A stretch of 64,000 bases of DNA, taken from CBDEGR01 sp965237895. Lineage in GTDB: Bacteria; Acidobacteriota; Terriglobia; UBA7540; JAPUME01. The position numbers and the translations under genes were made by a program. Of the stretch, positions 16,838-25,326 are shown one piece after another. Within the stretch, counting starts at the first letter, position 1; each line of letters begins with the position of its first letter. Where the stretch lies: assembly GCA_965237895.1 (NCBI GenBank), contig CBDEGR010000002.1, positions 1,116,001 to 1,180,000 on the forward strand, read 5' to 3'. The notes under the pieces are model-generated. The model was not told the origin of the DNA, ran no database searches, and saw only the letters and a list, made by a program, of their open reading frames with translations.

Positions 16838-19357
16838 CTACCGCACAGTCAAACTGGCCGTGGCTGAGCGCTGGAGTGACCCAGATGCCCCGGTAATGGT
16901 GATGGTGAAGGTTTCGCTGGGCGTTCCTGGATTTGGCGGAGGCACACTACCGCCACCACATGAAACATAGAGGGCCAGCAGAAAAGTCAGCGCAGTTAAG
17001 ACCAACCAGGGGCGCCTTCTCTTTTGGGGTACCCAACCCACCCAAGCTAGCCATAACAGACCCAATCCCGGCATTGCAAATAAAGAGGCGTAAACGAGTG
17101 TTCCTTTGTTGGTATTCCCTGTCGGCCATAGGGAAGACGATGCTGCGGCCGTAGATACGGTAAGAGTGGCAGTAGCTTGGCTTCCGCCGGGCGTAAGAGC
17201 GGCAGGTGAAAAAGAGCAAGAGCTTGACGCGGGCAAACCCGTGCAAGAGAGCGACACAGGGTTATCGAAAGACCCGAATTGCGGGGTAAGGTTAACCGTA
17301 TAGTTAGCCGACTGCCCCCGGCTGACGCTCGCGCTGGCAGGCGATACGCCAACGTCAAAGTCAGTAACCGTAATCTCGACGCTGTCAGGGGTGGACAGGG
17401 TAACGTCATTATTGGTGACCGTAAGGTTCATAGTACTTACGCCGAACGGACAATCTACCGTGAGAGCCTTGCTACTCCCGCTGGCCGTGCCACAGTCTCC
17501 ACTCCAGTCGAACGTCAGAGGACAAATGTTCGGATCAAGAGAGCCGGTTCCATCAAGCGTAACACTGGCCCCACTCGTACTCGTGCCTGTTACCGTTTGA
17601 TCAGGTCCGGCATTGCTGGTAGGGACGGTTTGATTTGCTGATGCCAGGGAATCGATAAGTCCGAAACCAAATTCTTGGTCAGAGTCGGTCACACCCAAGT
17701 CAACAGCATTATTGAGGACGAGGTTTCGCAAACTCTGGCGTGCCGTCGTGTCGTCCACTTCACCTTGTAAAGCGTCCAGCAAACATGGAGACAATTGCAG
17801 CAACAAGGCTACGACGCCCGCGCCGTGGGGAGCCGCTGCTGAGGTGCCAAAGAAAGGATTGGAAAAGCCGCCCGCACCTGTGATGGAAACGCCGTCAATT
17901 GCGGTTGCATCGGGTTTCAACCGTGCGTCGTTGGTGGGTCCGTTGCTGCTAAAGGGTTCGATGTCGTCGATGTCGATGTCTCCTTGGTCTATGGCACCGA
18001 CCGAGATGACACTCACCGGGAAGCCGCCCGCGTCGGACTGGGCAGGGACGCTGCTGGGGACAGTATTGAAATTGTGATTTTCTCCCATCGATCCCAGCGT
18101 CACTTTACCATTGGGCGAAAGGATAAACATGTCAAAGTTGACCGGAGCGGTTGAGTTGGAAAAATTCTGGATAAATATGTTGAAGAATCCTTCAGTACCT
18201 GTGTTGGTGAATGTTATAAATTCACGGGGAAAATCATTTCCATCCTGAGGGCCGGCACCGGATGCGACGACGTTAACCGTGGATTCTTCCAACAAGAATA
18301 AATCGTAATCGTTGCCGGAAGCCCCAAAGACATCATCCCACATGAGCACTATAATAACCGTATCTAAAGACCCCGGAGAAACAGCGCTGCAAACGCTGGG
18401 ATTAGATGTGCCACACAGGAATACGGAGTCAAATGAAGACGCACCGCGAGCCATTACATCATCGGTATTTGCCGTAGCTTGGAACAGATGGACATTGCCA
18501 GGTTGCCCAAGGCCAAAGTTGATGTCTCCATCCAGGCCCGAATCCAAGAAATCTTCTTGGTAATGCTTGCGAGCTTGGTTCCCAACCGACGTGAAGTAAG
18601 CACGAATGGGATTGGCGTCGTTATTGAGAGCATTGGCCGTATTACTGGAAACGGTACTTGAGCCGTCGTACGGCAGACCAAAGAAACCGATGTCGTCAAC
18701 GACGACATCCGTGTTGGCCGCCAGGAAATTGACCGCTTGGTTGAACTCCAGAGAAGTGTGGAAGTTGGCAAAGTACAGTTGAGCACCCGGCGCCAAGTCG
18801 TGGACGATCTCCAACAACGCGGTACCTTCCGCGCCTCCTTCAAGATCGTTATCGGAACGGAAGGATTGTGCAATCAAGCCGCCGGTGGTCGAAGTCAGAA
18901 TCCCGGTGCCATTCCTTGTGCCCGTGGTAGGGTTTTCGCTGGCGTCCTGTGGTGGCAGGTCCTCGGTCTCGATAGGGCCACCCACCACGCCACCGCAGAT
19001 AGTACAGCCCGTGTCAAAGATGCCAGCTATACCATCTGAGATGGCCCCCACACGCACGCCGGTCCCGTCCACACCGAACACGGAGCGCACTTCGTCGGCG
19101 GCCAGGATCGCATCTCCCTCGGTGGTGAGAGAACCGGTGTTCGGAATACCATAATCGGGGAGGCGTATAGACTGGACAAACGGCAGGGCCGAGACTTCTT
19201 CCAGACGAGCCACGGGCACGCGAGCTTGCACAATGCGCTGCCTGTCATCCTGCAACTCCACAATCGCACCGGCGGCTCGAAGCTTTTGTAGGTTTTGTTC
19301 TGTCATCTCCACCAACAGAATGTAAAGTTGCACTTGGGCTTTCTTGTTGATCCGCAT
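16838..19357 (-). CDS. S53/S8-like serine peptidase with Ig-like region (main part)
   Basis: 839 residues if started at ATG 19357. Catalytic-domain landmarks are VGAISDGI (D108), EGGAEGTALLEIVHDLAPGA (E177, H186-D187) and GTSAAAPHGAGVVALL (S506), which fit the S53-like branch of subtilisin-fold peptidases. A PKD/Ig-like region follows (NAGPDQTVTGTSTSGASVTL), then a segment with SPASASVSRGQSANYTVNLT, and two hydrophobic helices near 740-790 before a short Ig-like tail, a layout common in secreted acidobacterial proteins. The true gene probably begins at 19732: the upstream 124 codons are in the same frame, encode a membrane signal, and are separated by a single TAG at 19460-19462. Confidence 0.8.
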   Translation of the reverse strand: MRINKKAQVQLYILLVEMTEQNLQKLRAAGAIVELQDDRQRIVQARVPVARLEEVSALPFVQSIRLPDYGIPNTGSLTTEGDAILAADEVRSVFGVDGTGVRVGAISDGIAGIFDTGCTICGGVVGGPIETEDLPPQDASENPTTGTRNGTGILTSTTGGLIAQSFRSDNDLEGGAEGTALLEIVHDLAPGAQLYFANFHTSLEFNQAVNFLAANTDVVVDDIGFFGLPYDGSSTVSSNTANALNNDANPIRAYFTSVGNQARKHYQEDFLDSGLDGDINFGLGQPGNVHLFQATANTDDVMARGASSFDSVFLCGTSNPSVCSAVSPGSLDTVIIVLMWDDVFGASGNDYDLFLLEESTVNVVASGAGPQDGNDFPREFITFTNTGTEGFFNIFIQNFSNSTAPVNFDMFILSPNGKVTLGSMGENHNFNTVPSSVPAQSDAGGFPVSVISVGAIDQGDIDIDDIEPFSSNGPTNDARLKPDATAIDGVSITGAGGFSNPFFGTSAAAPHGAGVVALLLQLSPCLLDALQGEVDDTTARQSLRNLVLNNAVDLGVTDSDQEFGFGLIDSLASANQTVPTSNAGPDQTVTGTSTSGASVTLDGTGSLDPNICPLTFDWSGDCGTASGSSKALTVDCPFGVSTMNLTVTNNDVTLSTPDSVEITVTDFDVGVSPASASVSRGQSANYTVNLTPQFGSFDNPVSLSCTGLPASSSCSFSPAALTPGGSQATATLTVSTAAASSSLWPTGNTNKGTLVYASLFAMPGLGLLWLAWVGWVPQKRRRPWLVLTALTFLLALYVSCGGGSVPPPNPGTPSETFTITITGASGSLQRSATASLTVR

Positions 19358-19459
19358 CTGTCCGGTGCGTACTCCGTCCTGGACACTCTTTGGCAGTGCT
19401 TGAACCGAGAAACCCGCTGGAGCACCTATTTGTTGCCCCTGGCTAATAGGTCCCCGTTG

Positions 19460-19732
19460 CTAGGGAACCGCACGGGCCAAATGAGCGAGGCGGGTGGTGA
19501 GTATTGGGTGCTTGACAATCTCCACCTGAGATTTCTTCATTGGTTTCGGTGGGACTCGCTTGGGACGAATACCGGTGGGAAGGGACTTTACTGCTTTCGG
19601 ATCATGTCTTCGAATAAACCCACCGGTGTGGGCAAAATATCCAAGTGCGGCAACACCTACAACCAACAACATTTCTCCGATTAAGAAAAAGCGAAGGGAT
19701 ACGTTGTGACGACGCACACTTATCTTTCTCAT
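19460..19732 (-). CDS. N-terminal signal/anchor part of the S53-like peptidase, ending at an in-frame TAG
   Basis: ATG at 19732 follows aaaggag and encodes 90 residues with a signal anchor (FFLIGEMLLVVGVAALGYFA) and a region ending LTTRLAHLARAVP before TAG. Continuing in the same frame beyond TAG gives 34 codons that read like protein (GFSVQALPKSVQDGVRTGQ) and run into the ATG at 19357. 'LPKSVrdGv..G.mrI' is a usual N-terminal feature of this peptidase family. So this is most likely the first part of one 964-codon gene broken by a nonsense codon. A separate small membrane protein is the alternative. Confidence 0.65.
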   Translation of the reverse strand: MRKISVRRHNVSLRFFLIGEMLLVVGVAALGYFAHTGGFIRRHDPKAVKSLPTGIRPKRVPPKPMKKSQVEIVKHPILTTRLAHLARAVP

Positions 19733-20041
19733 GGGTAAACTCCTTTTGGCATGGTGCTGTTTCAGTGTCAGCGGAAGTCCAAAACCGGCAAACACTCACA
19801 GCACAAACAAATCCACACGAAGAACTTTATATCCACAAGAGGAGTGATAGGACTTTTCACCTGAGTATCTGAACGAGCGCGTGTCCTCGGTCCAATGCAC
19901 AGTGGCTCTCCTACGGTCTAGGCCTTGTAATCTGATTAAGCCTATTTTACACTCGACACGCCAAAGAATGCAATATCCCAGTTTGGGATACAACCTCGCG
20001 ACGATGTAAAAGTTTCTCTAATCCGTCGGCGAGGTTAGGCT
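19733..20041. other. Divergent control region of peptidase and XRE regulator
   Basis: About 310 bases between the minus-strand peptidase gene and the plus-strand regulator. The only structured element I see is the TATCCCA palindrome at 19974-19990, listed separately. Confidence 0.5.
19974..19990. promoter_or_regulatory. Palindromic candidate operator for the XRE regulator
   Basis: tatcccagtttgggata is a perfect 7-bp inverted repeat with a 3-base centre, 52 bases upstream of the XRE gene start and in the region shared with the divergent peptidase promoter. It resembles the TATCC-N8-GGATA class bound by HipB-like XRE proteins but the spacer is one base shorter. Autoregulation by the adjacent gene product is the natural inference. 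Confidence 0.5.
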
Positions 20042-20263
20042 CTGAAAACCAAGGAGTATCTCAGACAGTACAAACAGTTCATCCAGCGTCTAAGACAAGC
20101 TCGCCTGGACAGCGGTCTGACACAAACTCATGTTTCGCGGATACTAGGCCGCCCTCAGTCCTTCATTTCCAAGTGTGAATCAGGTGAGCGGAGGGTAGAT
20201 TTTGTGGAATTGAGACACTTAGCCAAGATTTACAAAAAGCCGCTATCTTTTTTTGAAGCCTAG
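20042..20263 (+). CDS. XRE-family helix-turn-helix regulator (73 aa)
   Basis: The frame after the TAG at 20036 encodes a compact Cro/CI-type domain: LRQARLDSGLTQTHVSRILG is helix 1 to the turn, RPQSFISKCESGERRVDF contains the recognition helix, and VELRHLAKIYKKPLSFF is the closing helix pair. There is no ATG, GTG or TTG before the domain. CTG at 20042, seven bases after gagg, is the only reasonable start, so automated callers could miss or truncate it. It probably binds the palindrome at 19974-19990 and controls itself and the divergent peptidase. Confidence 0.8.
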   Translation: MKTKEYLRQYKQFIQRLRQARLDSGLTQTHVSRILGRPQSFISKCESGERRVDFVELRHLAKIYKKPLSFFEA

Positions 20264-20391
20264 AAGGTCACATGAGGAAGTGCGTTGCATCCCAAAACAA
20301 CCTAGCGATTCAAGCCATTCAATTACGTCGAACAACATCAGAAAAACCTAGAAAGAGGGCCCAAACAACTCTACAACCCAAAGGAGAAAAC

Positions 20392-20771
20392 GTGAGCAAA
20401 TGGATACCGCTTCTGTGGCTCGCTGCCATCCTCGCGGGCTCTGCGGTCTATGCAAAAGACATCACAGTCCGAGTCGATGGAGACGAGGCAGCGCAGTTCA
20501 TCGGGAAGCTAAAAAGCGAGGGCTCAAGAAAGGAATCACCTTCAAGATCGACCGGAAGAAGTACGACTACCGGATCACCGTCAAATCTGGATACAACCCC
20601 TGGGCCAATATGGGAGGAGCGAAGGCTCAGGCTGCCGTCTTCGATAACGAAAGTGAGTTGCTTTTCATGTTGAGCCGCGAGGCCAGGTTCACCAAAGGAG
20701 GAGCACTGAATGCCCTCGCCAAAGGAGTCGTGAAGCGCCTCAAGATACTCTCAGCCGACTCTACCGATTAA
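20392..20771 (+). pseudogene. Small exported protein, frameshifted
   Basis: GTG at 20392 follows aaggag and starts a signal peptide (WIPLLWLAAILAGSAVYAKD). The first frame gives TVRVDGDEAAQFIGKLK; the matching continuation (RGLKKGITFKIDRKKYDYRI to RLKILSADSTD) is in another frame ending at 20771. Adding one A to the A5 run at 20511-20515 joins them (IGKLKKRGLKKG). The restored protein would have about 125 residues, exported, family unknown. The shift may be genuine or a homopolymer error. Confidence 0.6.
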
Positions 20772-21016
20772 CGAAACCCTCCTTGACGGTCTTGGAGTGG
20801 CGCTTGTGAGATTGGGGTGCGCGCGACGGACGTAAACCGATATTAGGAATCTCGCTGCAGCCGCAACCTGAGCGTGAGAGAATTCGCTAACAGAGGGGAT
20901 CACAGTTCACGTCTCTGCTTTCTATTCCGCGCCACAGATATCTTTCGGTCGGTTGGTCCGTAATTGTTTTTGCGTGTAAATCTTCCTACAGGATGGAACT
21001 TTTACAGGATGGAACC

Positions 21017-21394
21017 ATGGAATCAATGAGAATGAGATTGAGATTGAGTCTTCTGTTCGCGCTCTCGGCGGTTTTGATTATTTCGGGGCCGGCGAGGGCG
21101 GAAAAGCAGGAGGTTTGGGGAAGTGAGCGCGGCGCTTTAACTCTCGCGCTGTTGAATCCCGATCAACAGAATAAAGAACTCAAGAAGTCCCGGAAGGCCG
21201 TTAAGAAAACGAGAAAAGAGTCCGCAAAAAGTCTGGACACCAAAGAGCAGAAGCAGCTTAAAAAAATCCGCAAAGCCAACCGGAAGCTGGTGAAAAAGTC
21301 CGGCAAGCAACTGAAGAAGCAAAAAAAAGAGGTTCGGAAACAAAGAGGAAGACGCGAGGGGCGTCGCGGAGGGCGTCGCGGAGGCCAAGTCTAA
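21017..21394 (+). CDS. Exported lysine/arginine-rich protein
   Basis: ATG at 21017 follows caggatgg; an ATG at 20993 in the same frame has less support. A signal peptide (LRLSLLFALSAVLIISGPARA) precedes about 100 residues dominated by Lys and Arg (ELKKSRKAVKKTRKESAK and similar), likely one long charged helix, ending in GRREGRRGGRRGGQV encoded by a short DNA repeat (ggcgtcgcggag). It is the last gene before tRNA-Ala. Function unknown. Confidence 0.55.
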   Translation: MESMRMRLRLSLLFALSAVLIISGPARAEKQEVWGSERGALTLALLNPDQQNKELKKSRKAVKKTRKESAKSLDTKEQKQLKKIRKANRKLVKKSGKQLKKQKKEVRKQRGRREGRRGGRRGGQV

Positions 21395-21499
21395 GACTAG
21401 TACGCGGGAAGGAAAGTCCATTTCTTATTACATGGCAGTGCTATACTATTAGTGGATCCGTTTTTGACTAGGCTGAGTCTGCGTAAGTTGTTGAAAAGA

Positions 21500-21575
21500 T
21501 GGTGGACGTGAGGGGTCTCGAACCCCTGACCCCCGGCTTGCAAAGCCGGTGCTCTCCCAACTGAGCTACACGCCC
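21500..21575 (-). tRNA. tRNA-Ala (anticodon TGC)
   Basis: A complete 76-base cloverleaf on the minus strand with encoded CCA: acceptor GGGCGTG/CACGTCC, D arm GCTC..GAGC, anticodon stem CCGGC/GCCGG with loop TTTGCAA, T arm AGGGG/CCCCT. Its 3' half is duplicated at 11910-11954. Confidence 0.95.
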
Positions 21576-21621
21576 ATTCGAAACACGTTACCGATTTCGG
21601 CAGAAAAAAGGAAGGGACCTT

Positions 21622-21990
21622 TCAGCCGGAGAGGGCTTCTCTCTGTTTCCGGAAGCGCTCTTTCCAGCCCGCCGGGAGCGCTTCGGTGCGAACGGCGCGG
21701 TCCAGCAGCTCGACGCTTTGAATCTCCCTGGTGTACAGGCGATGGGTATCGAGGACAGAGAGGGAATTTTTTTCGCCTCCCCTATGCTCCAGCCGGTCCC
21801 CGGCGCCGACATCGCCCTCTTTTAACACCCAAAGGTAGAATCCTGTGCGTCCGCTTCGCAGGAACTGCTTGATCAGATCATCGCGCTCGATTTTCCTTTG
21901 CATCTTGAAGCAGGGCTGCCGCGGTTGGGTGACGGCGAATTCCGCCGTCCCGATGCGGAACCTGCCACCGATCTTGACGGCATCTTCCGT
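21622..21990 (-). pseudogene. C-terminal part of a MOSC-domain protein
   Basis: About 120 residues reading EDAVKIGGRFRIGTAEFAV, TQPRQPCFKMQRKIERDD, RSGRTGFYLWVLKEGDVGAG and a helical tail match the second half of YiiM-type MOSC proteins, molybdenum-cofactor-binding enzymes; the Cys of QPC is the conserved cofactor ligand. The N-terminal beta-barrel half is absent. At about 21986-21992 the sequence passes into the start of a different gene in another frame. It is the right-hand product of a deletion. Confidence 0.75.
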
Positions 21991-22282
21991 CGCGAAACAT
22001 CTCGACAATGTCGCGCTTTCGTTGGCGAACTTTCTTCAGGTCAACGGAGACTTCACCGGTGTTGACGCCGTAGTCCGCCCCGCGACGGGCGAGGTAAGCC
22101 GCGCGTGCGCTGGCGACCATGGTCTTGGTCGGCGTACAGCCTTCGTTGACGCAGCTTCCACCGGCGTGCTCGCGCTCGACGATGGCGGTCTTCCGTCCCG
22201 CCTGCGCAAGATTTATCGAGAGCGGTCCGCCGCCTTGCCCCGCGCCGATGACGATGGCGTCGTAGTGCTTCGTGTCACTCAT
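21986..22282 (-). pseudogene. N-terminal part of a pyridine nucleotide-disulfide oxidoreductase
   Basis: From ATG 22282 (after gaggtg) about 97 residues are homologous to mercuric reductase/dihydrolipoamide dehydrogenase-type flavoproteins: YDAIVIGAGQGGGPLSINLA is the FAD-binding motif, GGSCVNEGCTPTKTM holds the redox-active CxxxxC pair, and VRQRKRDIVEMFRDG is the helix that follows. After RDG the sequence changes to the MOSC fragment out of frame, so the NAD-binding and interface domains are lost. No function is expected. Confidence 0.8.
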
Positions 22283-22413
22283 ATTCACCTCGCATATTTA
22301 CCCCGCATGTTTTGCCCCTGTTCGAATGTAGAGTTGTGAGTCTGCCTCGAACTCAGAGAAGTCATAGTAACGCGATCGGGAAGTGGAGGAAAGAGGAGGA
22401 CGCGCTAGGGCCT

Positions 22414-22956
22414 TTACCTCTTCCTCGCGATCAGACCGGCGACGGCCTTTTCAAGCGCCATCTCGCGATAGAAGAGAAGTTCCAGGCGCTGGAAGACGCG
22501 AAGCAGCTCTCCGGGCGCAAGCAGGTGGTCCGGGTCGCGGGGGCCGAAATCGTGTCGAAGTTGGTCGAGCGTGTAGGTCTCGTAAACGAGGATCCCGCCG
22601 GGCCGGAGCGCGGCGAAGATCTGCGGGTAGAGGCGCGGGTCGCGGTAGTAAAAGCAGGTGATGACGTCGTAGAGATTGGGGGGTAGGGGAAAGGGAGCGG
22701 TTTCAAGGTCCTCGGCGACCCACTTCACCTGCACGCCGGATTTTTCCGCCGCTTCTTTCGCTTCGGCCAGGACATCTTCCGAGCGGTCGATGCCGGTTAC
22801 TTCCAAACCCTGTTGCGCGAGGAAGATCGCGTTCCTCCCCGCGCCGCAGGCAAGGTCCAGCGCCGACCCGCTCGACGGCAGCAGGTGGCCGTATTCCGTC
22901 AACAGAGGTACGGGTTGCTGGGGGGTCACGGATTCACTCGGGCGGCAACCTCTCAT
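22414..22956 (-). CDS. TehB-like class I SAM-dependent methyltransferase
   Basis: A 180-residue soluble methyltransferase: ALDLACGAGRNAIFLAQQG is SAM motif I, VTGIDRSEDVL contains the acidic ribose contact, VAEDLETAPFP and VITCFYYRDPRLYPQI are motifs II-III, and LRPGGILVYETYT is the later core strand. The pattern is closest to tellurite-resistance TehB-like small-molecule methyltransferases. Start ATG 22956. It stands between the reductase/MOSC chimera and tRNA-Ile. Substrate unknown. Confidence 0.85.
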   Translation of the reverse strand: MRGCRPSESVTPQQPVPLLTEYGHLLPSSGSALDLACGAGRNAIFLAQQGLEVTGIDRSEDVLAEAKEAAEKSGVQVKWVAEDLETAPFPLPPNLYDVITCFYYRDPRLYPQIFAALRPGGILVYETYTLDQLRHDFGPRDPDHLLAPGELLRVFQRLELLFYREMALEKAVAGLIARKR

Positions 22957-23038
22957 TGAAAGAGATCCCTTTCAATAATTTCTGATTGGCAAATTCTGCT
23001 TGACGCGGATGGCCTTGGCGCGGGTCGGGTTGCGCTTC

Positions 23039-23115
23039 TGGTGGGCCTGGGTAGAGTTGAACTACCGACCTCACCCTTATCAGGGGTGCGCTCTAGCCAG
23101 CTGAGCTACAGGCCC
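23039..23115 (-). tRNA. tRNA-Ile (anticodon GAT)
   Basis: A 77-base cloverleaf on the minus strand with encoded CCA: acceptor GGGCCTG/CAGGCCC, anticodon stem CACCC/GGGTG with loop CTGATAA, T arm GGTAG/CTACC with TTCAACT. It lies 1.5 kb from tRNA-Ala and not inside an rRNA operon. Confidence 0.95.
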
Positions 23116-23405
23116 AACGCAAATAAACTTAATAACATCTTTCAGTATACGTAGCCGATCCGATGGCTGCAAGAGGGATTGCGGTCCTCGAGGGGACGGA
23201 TCTTATTTTACTATGACATGCGTCACAGACGCTGCGCCGGGCGGGCTGTATTTTTATGAATTGATTGCGCTCGTACGACCAACCTAGGGCAGCCCCGCGC
23301 AAGGGGTGGGGTAGAAACAGAGGGGTATAGTGCTCACACCGGCTTCGCGTTGACTTGGCCTCCGAGAAAGACTAAGATTTCGCCATAAATTCAGGGTTTA
23401 TATAT

Positions 23406-23834
23406 ATGAGCGGTAAGACGATTTCGCATTATCACGTTACCGCTGCGCTCGGGGCGGGCGGCATGGGAGAGGTGTATCGCGCCACCGACACCCGGCTTGA
23501 CCGTGACGTGGCCCTGAAAGTCCTCCCCGCCGGAGCCTTGGCCGACGAGGCCGCCCGGAAGCGTTTCCGCAAAGAAGCTCTGGCGCTCTCCAAACTGAAC
23601 CACTCGAACATCGCCGTCGTGCACGACTTCGACACCTATGAAGAGATCGATTTTCTGGTGATGGAGTTTGTCGAGGGGACGACGTTGGCAGGAAGGATTG
23701 TGGACGGGGCGCTGTCGGAAAAAGAGGTGTCCAAGATCGGTGCGCAGGTGGCCGAAGCGTTGGATGAGGCGCACGAGCAGGGGGTGATCCACCGCGACCT
23801 GAAGCCGGGCAACGTGTGGATGGGCGAAAGTTAA
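23406..23834 (+). pseudogene. Serine/threonine kinase, truncated after the catalytic loop
   Basis: ATG at 23406 opens a Hanks-type kinase: glycine loop LGAGGMGEVYRA, VALKVL (catalytic Lys), alpha-C RKRFRKEALALSKLNH, hinge LVMEFVEG, and catalytic loop HRDLKPGN near residue 130. The frame stops 8 residues later at 23834, so the DFG metal-binding Asp, activation segment and whole C-lobe, as well as any sensor or TPR region, are missing. The following 160 bases are AT-rich and non-coding. It is the 5' stump of a gene lost by deletion or insertion and cannot be an active kinase. Confidence 0.8.
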
Positions 23835-24060
23835 CTGCTTATTATTAAATGAATTGCGCTACTTTTTCGCTTAGGCGTTGTATCTTAAGGAAATTAAACG
23901 CTTTATTTTATGACAAAAACATGCCCTACAGATGAAAAAAACTATTGCTCGGCTGGTGGCCTTTTGACTCTGCTTATGGTAGAAACGAAATAGGCCTCTG
24001 CCGAGGGCGGTGGGAGGCCTTCCAGGCGGACCACAGGCAAAAACGTAAGGACCCAATAAC

Positions 24061-25326
24061 ATGGAAAACCCCCAGCGGACGATTCTTCCGAACGGATTGG
24101 TGACGGTAACGGAGAACATGCCGGAGATGCGCTCGGTCTCTCTGGGGCTGTGGATTCGGGTGGGCTCGCGGCATGAGACCTCGCAGTTGAACGGGATCTC
24201 CCACTTCATCGAGCACATGGTCTTCAAGGGCACCGAACGGCGCAGCGCCGAGACGATTGCCCGCTCGGTGGATTCGATTGGGGGCCATCTGGACGCGTTC
24301 ACCGCCAAGGAGTTCATCTGCTTTTCGACGAAGGTGTTGGACAAGCACCTCCCGGTGGCCTTCGACGTCCTGGCTGACCTGGTGCAGAACCCCACCTTTC
24401 AGGAAGAAGACATTTCGCGCGAGCGCAAGGTGGTGCAAGAAGAGATCAAGATGATCGAAGACACGCCCGACGATTTGGTCTATGAGATCTTCACGCAGAA
24501 GTACTGGCGCAACCACTCGCTGGGCCGGCCGATTCTCGGCACGCAGCAGACGGTGAAGCAGTTCACGCAGCCTATGCTTTTCGACTATTTCGGGAGCCAT
24601 TACGCGCCGAATCGCCTGCTGGTGGCCGCCGCGGGACACCTGGAACACGCCCGCGTCGTCGATCTCGTTTCACGCTACTTTTCGGACCGTAAGCCTTCGA
24701 AGCTCGTTCTGAACGGCAAGCGTCCCGTGCCGTTCCCGAAGATCACGCAGCGCAACAAGAAGGACCTGGAGCAGGTGCACATCTGCTTGGGTGCGCCCGC
24801 CTACGCGGCGACCGATAAGAGGCGCTACGCTTGCTACATCCTGAATACGATCCTGGGCGGCGGCATGAGCTCGCGCCTCTTCCAGAACGTCCGCGAACGG
24901 CACGGGCTGGCCTATGCCATCTTCTCCTCGCTCAACGGCTACCGCGATACCGGAAACCTGAGCATCTATGCGGGCACGGCGCCGCAGAACGTCCGCCAGG
25001 TTATCCGCTTGGTGGTACAAGAGTTTGCGGAGCTGAAGAAGAACCCCGTCACGGCTGAAGAGATGAAGCGCTCCAAGGAACATTTAAAGGGCAGTCTGAT
25101 GCTGAGTCTGGAGTCGACCTCCAGCCGCGTGTCGAACCTGGCGCAGCAGGAGATGTTCTTCGGACGATTCTCCACACTCGATGAGGTGATTCGGCGCATC
25201 GACCGGGTTACGGCGGACGAAGTTCAGGAGGTCGCGCGCGAATTCTTCCAGCCGGAAAAGCTCGCCCTAACGGTTCTCGGCCCTATGAACGGAACCCGCT
25301 TGCAGCGAAGCATACTTTCCTGCTGA
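24061..25326 (+). CDS. M16 family zinc metallopeptidase (mitochondrial processing peptidase-like)
   Basis: A 421-residue single-unit M16 peptidase with the inverted zinc motif HxxEH (H48, E51, H52 in SHFIEHMVFKGTE) and the downstream glutamate in VVQEEIKMIEDTP. LGGGMSSRLFQNVRERHGLAYA is the conserved R/Y region of the second half. No signal peptide, so cytoplasmic; related bacterial proteins (YmxG/PqqL-like) process peptides. ATG at 24061 follows taaggac. It precedes the MBL-fold gene by 230 bases. Confidence 0.9.
   Translation: MENPQRTILPNGLVTVTENMPEMRSVSLGLWIRVGSRHETSQLNGISHFIEHMVFKGTERRSAETIARSVDSIGGHLDAFTAKEFICFSTKVLDKHLPVAFDVLADLVQNPTFQEEDISRERKVVQEEIKMIEDTPDDLVYEIFTQKYWRNHSLGRPILGTQQTVKQFTQPMLFDYFGSHYAPNRLLVAAAGHLEHARVVDLVSRYFSDRKPSKLVLNGKRPVPFPKITQRNKKDLEQVHICLGAPAYAATDKRRYACYILNTILGGGMSSRLFQNVRERHGLAYAIFSSLNGYRDTGNLSIYAGTAPQNVRQVIRLVVQEFAELKKNPVTAEEMKRSKEHLKGSLMLSLESTSSRVSNLAQQEMFFGRFSTLDEVIRRIDRVTADEVQEVAREFFQPEKLALTVLGPMNGTRLQRSILSC

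Larger units (their letters stand above)
11910..21575. mobile_element. Putative genomic island integrated at tRNA-Ala(TGC)
   Basis: The intact tRNA-Ala gene (21500-21575, minus strand) has the island on its 3' side, and a 45-bp copy of the tRNA 3' end (44 of 45 identical) lies at 11910-11954 in the same orientation. That is the geometry left by tyrosine-recombinase integration into a tRNA gene. The enclosed genes are mostly accessory (SDR, Rap1a-like protein, EEP phosphatase, exported methyltransferase, S53-like peptidase, XRE regulator, small exported proteins), and parts such as 13.1-20.8 kb look less GC-rich than the flanks. No integrase or mobilisation gene is visible, so the element appears decayed. 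Confidence 0.65.

Noticed and set aside
11955..21499. Search for an integrase, transposase or mobilisation gene inside the island
   Set aside because: No frame on either strand shows tyrosine- or serine-recombinase motifs, so I did not call one.
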